Shown piece by piece: positions 1-4,899 of a stretch of 5,055 nt of DNA. The stretch is from positions 1 through 5,055 of the forward strand of contig QNZW01000166.1 of assembly GCA_003978375.1 (NCBI GenBank), given 5' to 3'. The translations under genes were made by a program, and so were the position numbers. The notes beneath the pieces were generated by a model, which was not told the origin of the DNA, searched no databases, and saw only the letters and a program-made list of their open reading frames with translations. The stretch's first letter is position 1. Each line of letters opens with the position of its first letter. The stretch is from Sulfurovum sp. GTDB lineage: Bacteria; Campylobacterota; Campylobacteria; Campylobacterales; Sulfurovaceae.

Positions 1-317
1 TCTATGAAACCTTGTGTTTTTTCAAGATTTGTTTCAACTTCTTTTTTATCTACTTTGATGCATGTACTTTTTACTTTATCTGTATCTTTTGAAGTTGCTT
101 TATTTTTAACAAATTCCTCTTGCACATTTTTTGCAGCATTCTCAACTGTGCCTTTGAGCGTATCGAGAAATTCTTTTGTTTGATTGGTATCAATAATGAA
201 TTTCCCATCATCTACATGTATACCCATTCGTGCAAATAAATCCTCATTTTTTTCTGTTTTTTCTGTTGTTTTAGTTTTTGTTTTTTTTGTTGTTTTGGTT
301 TTAGCTTGTGTTGACAT
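1..317 (-). CDS. Lys/Thr-rich hypothetical protein, N-terminal part (cut by left edge)
   Basis: I do not recognise this gene. It starts at ATG 317, with a strong SD (AAAGGGA, 323-329) five bases upstream, and stays open for 105 codons to the window edge, so the C-terminus is missing. Residues 5-23 are low complexity, almost only Lys and Thr with a few Glu, and look disordered and strongly basic. From about residue 25 the composition becomes mixed: a short segment (LFARMGIHVDDGKFIID, 27-43) looks like a small ordered element, and 47-72 looks like an amphipathic helix (KEFLDTLKGTVENAAKN...). The rest is again charged and Lys-rich. There is no signal peptide or membrane segment, so it is probably cytoplasmic. 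The basic tail could bind nucleic acid or a polyanion, but that is only an inference from composition. It follows rlmB on the same strand after a 55-base gap and appears to have its own promoter. Confidence 0.8.
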   Translation of the reverse strand, partial: MSTQAKTKTTKKTKTKTTEKTEKNEDLFARMGIHVDDGKFIIDTNQTKEFLDTLKGTVENAAKNVQEEFVKNKATSKDTDKVKSTCIKVDKKEVETNLEKTQGFI

Positions 318-358
318 TTTTATCCCTTTCATTGGTTATATTTTTTTATAAGCATTCA

Positions 359-367
359 ATTATAACA
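359..367 (-). promoter_or_regulatory. Extended -10 promoter for the Lys/Thr-rich gene
   Basis: Read on the minus strand this is TGTTATAAT, a perfect extended -10 element (TGn plus TATAAT). It lies five bases after the rlmB stop codon and about 42 bases before ATG 317, which predicts a start of transcription near 352 and a leader of about 35 bases containing the AAAGGGA ribosome binding site. No convincing -35 box is visible, as is usual for Campylobacterota sigma-70 promoters. Confidence 0.55.
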
Positions 368-372
368 AAAAA

Positions 373-1128
373 TTACAAAAATGCCAAAAGTGAAGCCGTT
401 ACAGCTACATTTAATGACTCTACACCTCGTTGCATCGGTATGGTTATGCTTTGATTGGATAATGCTTCTATTGTGTGACTTACCCCATCAGTTTCATTGC
501 CGAGTATAAAAATACTTTTATGGCTATATCTCTCATCTTTATAGTTTTTACTTGCATAAGATGAAAGGGTATAAAGGGTTGCCCCTTCATTTTTAAACGT
601 GCATAATGTCTTTTGAAGATTGTTTGTTTTAATAATGGGCATCTTAAAAAGTGTACCTGCTGAAGCTTTGATGACCAAAGGAGAAATTTGTGCAGCACCT
701 TTAGTAGGAAGCAAAATGGCATCAATATTCCCAGCAGCACACGAACGAATAATCATCCCCAAATTTTGGGGATTGGTAATACCATCTAACGCAATGATAC
801 GGTAATCTTGATGCTTTTGTCTAAAGGGTTCTTCTTCTCCAAAATATTCTAAGATAATATCTAATGCGACCCCTTGATCTTGTTTTGCATTTTTAGAAAT
901 ACGTGAAAGTGCTTGTTTGTCATGGTAGACTATCTCTATGGCTTTTTTTTGTGCAAGTTGTTTTATCTGCTTAAGTACCATAACATCTTTATTTGACTTA
1001 GCAAGATGCAATTTATGTATGGTAATATTTTTATCTTCTAAAGCCTCTTTGACTGCATTACGTCCATAAATAGTCATTACTTTATCAAAAAATGCTTTTT
1101 TTGCCAAATATGTTTTAGAATCTTCCAT
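373..1128 (-). CDS. rlmB: 23S rRNA 2'-O-methyltransferase, SpoU/TrmH family (RlmB-like)
   Basis: This is an S-adenosylmethionine-dependent RNA ribose methyltransferase; the best family match is RlmB, which methylates G2251 of 23S rRNA in the cytoplasm. Residues 19-95 resemble the N-terminal L30e-like RNA-binding domain and open with the family-typical YGRNAVKEAL. The SPOUT catalytic domain follows with all three SpoU motifs: motif 1 (NPQNLGMIIRS, 119-129, with Asn122 and the catalytic Arg128), motif 2 (ILGNETDGV, 208-216) and motif 3 (IPMQRGVESLNVAVTAS, 230-246). SPLVIKASAGTLFKMPI (149-165) is also typical. The protein ends right after motif 3, a short C-terminus. The ATG at 1128 has an SD (AAGAG, four bases upstream) and a promoter just before it. 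The internal ATG at 1077 (MTIYGRN...) would give 234 residues and match the usual family N-terminus, but its SD is weak. SpoU paralogues are hard to separate by eye, so the exact target is less sure than the family. Confidence 0.88.
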   Translation of the reverse strand: MEDSKTYLAKKAFFDKVMTIYGRNAVKEALEDKNITIHKLHLAKSNKDVMVLKQIKQLAQKKAIEIVYHDKQALSRISKNAKQDQGVALDIILEYFGEEEPFRQKHQDYRIIALDGITNPQNLGMIIRSCAAGNIDAILLPTKGAAQISPLVIKASAGTLFKMPIIKTNNLQKTLCTFKNEGATLYTLSSYASKNYKDERYSHKSIFILGNETDGVSHTIEALSNQSITIPMQRGVESLNVAVTASLLAFL

Positions 1129-1146
1129 GTTACTCTTTTTTCCAAC

Positions 1147-1155
1147 ATTTTAACA
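1147..1155 (-). promoter_or_regulatory. Extended -10 promoter of rlmB
   Basis: Minus-strand TGTTAAAAT fits the extended -10 pattern TGnTAnAAT. The expected transcription start is near 1140, giving a leader of about 12 bases that just holds the AAGAG SD (1133-1137) before ATG 1128. It is back to back with the plus-strand TATAAT at 1167-1172. Confidence 0.5.
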
Positions 1156-1166
1156 CAATTTATCGT

Positions 1167-1172
1167 TATAAT
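1167..1172 (+). promoter_or_regulatory. -10 element of the gene at 1201
   Basis: A perfect TATAAT preceded by AT-rich DNA; TTAACA at 1150-1155 is too close (11 bases) to be a standard -35. The predicted start near 1178-1180 leaves a 20-base leader with the SD AAAAGG (1189-1194). Because this box overlaps the upstream TTG at 1174, it argues that translation starts at TTG 1201 instead. Confidence 0.5.
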
Positions 1173-1200
1173 ATTGCTATTACAACCTAAAAGGTATAAA

Positions 1201-2283
1201 TTGTTTAGATTTTTTTACACGTTACTGCTTATCAGTCTGATTGCATTATCTGCAACCTTGCTCTATCAAAAACATACCTATGCATACCAAACACTCGTGC
1301 ATATCGACCCCTTGCCTCATACCAAAGCACTTATAGCCAAAGAGAAGTATGCTGATGCAGATGAATATTTAGGGTATTTTATGACATTTGATTATGTAGC
1401 AGATTCTAAAGAGGCACAAAAATTGTTTCATACCATACAAGAAAAAAGAGGATCACTTCGCTATAAAAGTAACAAAATTTTAGAAGGTATTCGTACAGGA
1501 AGTAGTGATGAGATTTACGGACAAGCAAGTGCTATTGGTTCAGACTTCTTTCTTATAGGTGATTTGCGTGATTTGTATATACAAGGAAAACATTATCTTA
1601 AACATGAAAAGGTAGATAACGTCATTTTGGCACTCTCTAGTATTGGCATTGTGGCAAGTGCTGGTACTTTGGTCAGTTTTGGGGCAAGTTCTCCTGCTAA
1701 AGGAAGTATCTCTTTGCTTAAACTCGCAAAAAGGACAAAACGTATTCCTTTGTGGCTTGAAAAATATCTTGTACGCCAAGCCAAACAACTTAAAAAAACA
1801 AAAAATATCAAAGCCTTAAAACCTCTATTTAAAAATGTAGATACACTTTATAAAAAAGTAGGACTTAAAAATACGCTTCAACTACTCTCAAAAACCAAAG
1901 ATATGCATGGCTTAAAAAGCCTTAGTAAACTCTCGACACGCTATGGAAAAGAGAGTACTATGCTCTTAAAACTCTCTAAAGGAAGGCTTTTAAAGCAGTC
2001 AAAATATTTTAAACAATTTGATAAAAGCACCATACGTTTGGCTTCAAGTTATGGAGACAATGGGTATAAAACTCTACTTAAAAGTGGAGAAAAAAACTTT
2101 TTAAAGAGTATTAAACGTATAAAAGCCTATGCTAAAGTAGGCTACAAGGGACAGGCCTGGAAACTCTTTATATGGTTACTAGCACATATCAGTGATGCCA
2201 TGCTAATAGCTATCATGGGTATCAGTACTTTGTTACTTTTACCCCTAAAAAAGATATTTATTCGCCGTTCCAAGCCATACTAG
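1201..2283 (+). CDS. Basic hypothetical protein with N- and C-terminal membrane segments
   Basis: I do not recognise this 360-residue protein. A TTG start at 1201 is chosen because SD AAAAGG (1189-1194) sits six bases upstream. The longer frame from TTG 1174 would begin inside the -10 box. Residues 4-22 form a hydrophobic helix (membrane anchor or uncleaved signal). Next comes a mixed region with a distinctive block, SDFFLIGDLRDLYIQGK (114-130), then a hydrophobic, Gly/Ala/Ser-rich stretch (141-162) that could be a third membrane segment or a buried hairpin. Residues 170-318 are very Lys-rich with hardly any acidic residues and contain degenerate repeats of the form (L/Y)-YG-x(n)-LLK (about 244-262 and 279-298). 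A long hydrophobic segment at 322-349 is followed by a basic tail (KKIFIRRSKP). The likely location is the inner membrane, with the basic part facing the cytoplasm or binding a polyanion. It ends 26 bases inside the convergent fabI gene. The function is unknown. Confidence 0.82.
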   Translation: MFRFFYTLLLISLIALSATLLYQKHTYAYQTLVHIDPLPHTKALIAKEKYADADEYLGYFMTFDYVADSKEAQKLFHTIQEKRGSLRYKSNKILEGIRTGSSDEIYGQASAIGSDFFLIGDLRDLYIQGKHYLKHEKVDNVILALSSIGIVASAGTLVSFGASSPAKGSISLLKLAKRTKRIPLWLEKYLVRQAKQLKKTKNIKALKPLFKNVDTLYKKVGLKNTLQLLSKTKDMHGLKSLSKLSTRYGKESTMLLKLSKGRLLKQSKYFKQFDKSTIRLASSYGDNGYKTLLKSGEKNFLKSIKRIKAYAKVGYKGQAWKLFIWLLAHISDAMLIAIMGISTLLLLPLKKIFIRRSKPY

Positions 2284-3079
2284 ATTTACCATTTTCATCA
2301 AATTTTACTGCTGGCATACCCATAATGTTATACCCACCATCTACATAATGTATCTCTCCTGTTACACCCGAACTTAAATCTGAGAGCAGATACATACCTG
2401 CATTTCCTACCTGAGAAATCGTCACATTTTCTTTGAGTGGTGCATGGGCTTTATTCCACTTAAGCATAAATGAAAAATCACCAATCCCAGTAGCTGCTAA
2501 AGTTTTAATTGGTCCTGCTGATATAGCATTCACACGTATGCCATCACGTCCTAAATCTTCTGCTAAATATTTGGTTGTCATTTCTAATGCTGCTTTGGCT
2601 ACTCCCATTAGGTTATAGTTAGGAATATACTTCACACCACCATAATATGAAAGCGTCAATACAGAAGCATTATGTGAGAGAATTGGTTTTAATTCACGTA
2701 CAATTTCAATGAGTGAATAGACCGAAATATCCATAGCTATATCAAATGCCTCCTTAGAAATATCATAAAAACGTCCACTCAACCCTTCTTTAGGTGCAAA
2801 AGCAATAGAATGCACAATAAAATCTATCTCTCCCATATCTTTTTCGAGTGATTCTTTTAGTGCTTTTATCTCTTCTGGCTTACTTACATCACATGGATAA
2901 AATTTACTTCCACATTCCAACTCTTCAGCTATGGGTGCGAGTTTTTGTTCAAATCGTTCATTTAAAAATGTAATTGCCATCTGTGCACCTTGCTCTTGAC
3001 ATGCCTTTGCAATACCATACGCAATTGACTTTTTATTAGCAATACCTAATACAATCCCTTTTTTGCCCTTCATTATCAT
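2258..3079 (-). CDS. fabI: Enoyl-[acyl-carrier-protein] reductase (NADH), FabI
   Basis: FabI reduces trans-2-enoyl-ACP to acyl-ACP, the last step of each fatty acid elongation cycle, in the cytoplasm. The 273-residue protein is a complete short-chain dehydrogenase-type Rossmann fold. It has the FabI nucleotide loop GIANKKSIAYGIA (12-24), HSIAFAP (90-96), and the catalytic Tyr145, Tyr155 and Lys162 in LSYYGG...NYNLMGVAK, matching the Tyr-x9-Tyr-x6-Lys spacing of FabI. SAGPIKTLAA (187-196) and the C-terminal VDGGYNIMGM (246-255) are also family signatures. ATG 3079 is chosen because GGAGAAG (3086-3092) lies six bases before it. A longer frame from TTG 3094 would put that SD inside the coding region, and ATG 3073 is possible but too far from it. 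The 3' end overlaps the convergent membrane-protein gene by 26 bases, and the 5' end is divergent from the asparaginase-domain gene. Confidence 0.97.
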   Translation of the reverse strand: MIMKGKKGIVLGIANKKSIAYGIAKACQEQGAQMAITFLNERFEQKLAPIAEELECGSKFYPCDVSKPEEIKALKESLEKDMGEIDFIVHSIAFAPKEGLSGRFYDISKEAFDIAMDISVYSLIEIVRELKPILSHNASVLTLSYYGGVKYIPNYNLMGVAKAALEMTTKYLAEDLGRDGIRVNAISAGPIKTLAATGIGDFSFMLKWNKAHAPLKENVTISQVGNAGMYLLSDLSSGVTGEIHYVDGGYNIMGMPAVKFDENGKSSMAWNGE

Positions 3080-3116
3080 TATAAACTTCTCCAAAAATAA
3101 ATTATGTTATTTTATC

Positions 3117-3126
3117 ATTATATAAT
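3117..3126. promoter_or_regulatory. Palindromic bidirectional -10 (fabI and asparaginase-domain gene)
   Basis: ATTATATAAT is a perfect 10-base palindrome that contains TATAAT on the plus strand (3121-3126) and on the minus strand (3122-3117), overlapping by two bases. It predicts a plus start near 3132 (leader about 20 bases to ATG 3152) and a minus start near 3111 (leader about 31 bases to ATG 3079). No clear -35 boxes are seen. RNA polymerase could serve only one direction at a time here. Confidence 0.5.
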
Positions 3127-3151
3127 ATAAAAGAAGAAAGAAAGCAGGATA

Positions 3152-3640
3152 ATGAAAAAAATATTACTGATAAGCACAGGGGGCACTTGGAACAAAATAT
3201 ACAATCCCCTCAATGGAAATCTAGAGATTGACAAACACTCAAAAGGACTTTTAGAAATTGCTTCTTGTTGGTTGTGTACGTTTGAGATAGTTAATATTAT
3301 AGGAAAAGATAGCCTAGAAATGACAAATAAAGATAGAGAAACATTAAAAAATACCATAAAAAAATCAAACCATGAACATATTATTGTCATACATGGTACG
3401 GATACTATGGATATTACAGCTCAATACTTAGCAGACTCAAAAATGAATAAATCGATTGTTCTTACTGGTGCGATGGTGCCATACAGTATCAATCCCATTG
3501 AGGCTACTGCCAATGTAACTTCTGCTTATGGCTATCTCCAAGCTACAGACAAAAAAGGTATTTTTATTGCGATGCATGGCATCATTTCTGACTATTCTAA
3601 GGTCAAAAAAGATCGTACACAAGGTAAGTTTATACTTTAA
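3152..3640 (+). CDS. Short asparaginase-domain protein (N-terminal domain only)
   Basis: This 162-residue protein matches the N-terminal catalytic domain of type I/II L-asparaginases, which hydrolyse Asn to Asp and ammonia, but lacks the C-terminal domain (whole enzymes are about 330 residues). STGGT (8-12) carries the nucleophile Thr12, and HGTDTMDITAQYL (81-93) carries the second catalytic pair, Thr83 and Asp84. VLTGAMVPY (103-111) is the following family signature, and Lys134 in ATDKKG may be the active-site lysine. There is no signal peptide. The frame ends cleanly at tandem TAA TAA stops, no remnant of the second domain follows, and a convergent gene begins 33 bases later. It is therefore probably an intact member of a one-domain family and not a pseudogene. 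The ATG at 3152 has AGGA only two bases upstream, with the purine-rich run AAGAAAGAAAG before it. Since substrate residues normally come from both domains of the dimer, true asparaginase activity is uncertain. Confidence 0.9.
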   Translation: MKKILLISTGGTWNKIYNPLNGNLEIDKHSKGLLEIASCWLCTFEIVNIIGKDSLEMTNKDRETLKNTIKKSNHEHIIVIHGTDTMDITAQYLADSKMNKSIVLTGAMVPYSINPIEATANVTSAYGYLQATDKKGIFIAMHGIISDYSKVKKDRTQGKFIL

Positions 3641-3664
3641 TAAAAAATGCAAATTTTATTGCAT
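3641..3664 (-). terminator. Weak intrinsic terminator of hemF
   Basis: ATGCAA (3647-3652) and TTGCAT (3659-3664) form a 6-bp stem with a 6-base loop. On the minus strand, ten bases after the hemF stop codon, the stem is followed by a T run (complement of the A run 3642-3647). On the plus strand it is followed only by CCTTTG, so it would work poorly for the asparaginase-domain gene. The stem has only two G-C pairs, so it is weak. Confidence 0.4.
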
Positions 3665-3673
3665 CCTTTGAAT

Positions 3674-4708
3674 TTAGCGATGGTTATCTACTGTTGGAGG
3701 AACGATGTTACCACTTGCTTGCATGGCCAAGGCTTCAGGATATTGTTGATAATGCTCTCTTACGGCATTGGCAAGTGATTTTTTAACATCTTCATCAATA
3801 TATACTTTCTCCCCCTTTGGTAGTGCATGCAACAACCTTAATAATAATTTATCTTGAGGCTTTGGCATTTTTTTTACCCAGCTTGTGAGCAAAACTTTAT
3901 CAATATGAGAGGGGATAGAACCCATAATACCTACATCATTTTGATTGTGCACCATTAAACCTGAAGTAGTCCCTCTATCAAGCGTTAGCACTTGAAAAAA
4001 ATAGAGTGTATGATAGGCTAATTGCATAGATTTCTCTTGGGCGGTGTATTCTATATGATATTGCAATGCTTGTAGTGTAATACCAATATAGGCATCAATC
4101 ATTGCTTTACCCATTTCCCATGCAAATACTCTATCTGCTTCAAAATCTCCTGTATTAAAATTTTCAAGATAAAAATGAGTCACACCTCGTGTTCGTCCAA
4201 GTACAGGAATAGTAAAATATCTATCTCCTTGCTGCGTTCCTTCTGTATAATAATCACCTGCAATTTTTTCTATTGCCATTTGAAAATCTTTTTGAAACAC
4301 ATCGTTTTTAAGACTAGGATTAAGATCTCCCATTATACGCCAATATCCTTTACCATCACGCATTTGTGTCCATGAGATATGCATATGCATAGAGGGAGCA
4401 TGAGGATTATTTGGATGAATAATCGTAGAGATGGCTGTTGCAGAAGAGAGTTTTTTAGTCTCATCGTCATCATAATGTACTTGTGATACGTTCACTGAGG
4501 CTCTATTAAAAATATTTTCATCTCTGGCTTCATAGCGTAAACCTCCTCCATGCTTACCCCCATCACGTCCCCAAGTAATTGCTTCAAATAATTTATTTTC
4601 TCCAAGTTCACAGCTAATATTATTTAACTTATCTACAAAATACATTTGTAACTGTGTCACCAATGTATTGGCTCTTTGGGCTTCTGCAGATTTTGCGGAG
4701 ATGTTCAT
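3674..4708 (-). CDS. hemF: Coproporphyrinogen III oxidase, oxygen-dependent (HemF family), divergent
   Basis: HemF oxidatively decarboxylates coproporphyrinogen III to protoporphyrinogen IX with O2, late in haem synthesis, as a soluble enzyme. Against the E. coli sequence as I recall it, family blocks appear in order: a glycine loop (GGKHGGG, 50-56), SVNVSQVH (71-78), IIHPNNPHAPSMHMH (96-110) with conserved His108, GDLNP (127-131) with Asp128, RGVTHFYLENFNTGDF (174-189) with Arg174, and LDRGTTSGL (243-251). Two departures stand out: the arginine four residues after the conserved His is Ser112, and the 344-residue protein runs about 45-65 residues past the normal C-terminus (E. coli HemF has 299). 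That extension is helical-looking (LLLRLLHALPKG... and KKSLANAVREHYQQYPEAL). ATG 4708 is chosen because AAAAGG is seven bases upstream; GTG 4711 would be only four bases from it. The family call is firm, but catalytic equivalence to E. coli HemF is not proven. Confidence 0.87.
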   Translation of the reverse strand: MNISAKSAEAQRANTLVTQLQMYFVDKLNNISCELGENKLFEAITWGRDGGKHGGGLRYEARDENIFNRASVNVSQVHYDDDETKKLSSATAISTIIHPNNPHAPSMHMHISWTQMRDGKGYWRIMGDLNPSLKNDVFQKDFQMAIEKIAGDYYTEGTQQGDRYFTIPVLGRTRGVTHFYLENFNTGDFEADRVFAWEMGKAMIDAYIGITLQALQYHIEYTAQEKSMQLAYHTLYFFQVLTLDRGTTSGLMVHNQNDVGIMGSIPSHIDKVLLTSWVKKMPKPQDKLLLRLLHALPKGEKVYIDEDVKKSLANAVREHYQQYPEALAMQASGNIVPPTVDNHR

Positions 4709-4739
4709 CACTATACCTTTTGATAATTTGGGCTCAAAA

Positions 4740-4748
4740 AGTATAGCA
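4740..4748 (-). promoter_or_regulatory. Extended -10 promoter of hemF
   Basis: Minus-strand TGCTATACT is a good extended -10 element. The predicted transcription start near 4734 gives a leader of about 25 bases, which contains the AAAAGG ribosome binding site before ATG 4708. Confidence 0.5.
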
Positions 4749-4775
4749 TAGCCATACCAATATTTATTTGATTTT

Positions 4776-4784
4776 TGCTACAAT
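4776..4784 (+). promoter_or_regulatory. Extended -10 promoter, lipoprotein gene
   Basis: TGCTACAAT follows a T-rich stretch (TATTTATTTGATTTT), the form expected of Campylobacterota sigma-70 promoters. The start of transcription would be near 4791, giving a leader of about 110 bases to ATG 4900. A second, weaker AT-rich candidate (TATATAAAAT, about 4876-4885) is so close to the SD that it would leave no leader. Confidence 0.45.
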
Positions 4785-4789
4785 GGGCA

Positions 4790-4805
4790 TTGAATTAAAA
4801 TTCAA
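4790..4805. promoter_or_regulatory. Inverted repeat, candidate operator between hemF and lipoprotein gene
   Basis: TTGAATT-AA-AATTCAA is a perfect 7-bp inverted repeat with a two-base spacer. It covers the predicted transcription start of the plus-strand promoter and lies about 55-70 bases upstream of the hemF start. That position suits a repressor of the lipoprotein gene or a regulator acting on both. It does not match the FNR (TTGAT-N4-ATCAA) or Fur consensus exactly, so the protein that would bind it is unknown. Confidence 0.35.
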
Positions 4806-4899
4806 CCCAAATTGATGTAATAGCATTACTTTATAGAAAATTTGTAATCTCTATTGTGTAGTTTGGTTTAAACGTATATAAAATAAAAAAGGAAATGAA

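Noticed and set aside
318..372. AT-rich symmetry (TTATAA...TTATAA) after rlmB as a terminator.
   Set aside because: The arms are only A/T and overlap the promoter of the next gene; it is not a convincing hairpin.
480..740. Overlapping open frames in the other frames of rlmB, fabI, hemF and the 1201 gene.
   Set aside because: They lack SD sites, have no recognisable motifs and sit wholly inside genes with clear family or frame evidence.
1174..1200. Longer N-terminus of the membrane protein from TTG 1174.
   Set aside because: It begins inside the predicted -10 box and has no SD, whereas TTG 1201 has AAAAGG at ideal spacing.
2780..2815. FabI has Ala in HSIAFA where E. coli has Gly93, a site linked to triclosan resistance in E. 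coli.
   Set aside because: Ala at this position is normal in many native FabI proteins, including triclosan-sensitive ones, so it is not evidence of resistance.
3152..3640. Asparaginase-domain gene as a frameshifted or truncated pseudogene.
   Set aside because: No reading frame downstream encodes the missing C-terminal domain; only 33 bases separate it from convergent hemF, and the motifs are intact.
4817..4829. Small hairpin GTAAT-AGC-ATTAC in the lipoprotein leader.
   Set aside because: A 5-bp stem in very AT-rich DNA is expected by chance, no T run follows it, and it has no sign of being a riboswitch or terminator.
4866..4873. 8-base palindrome GTTTAAAC upstream of the lipoprotein gene.
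   Set aside because: It is too short and AT-rich to support an operator call, and it has no flanking symmetry.
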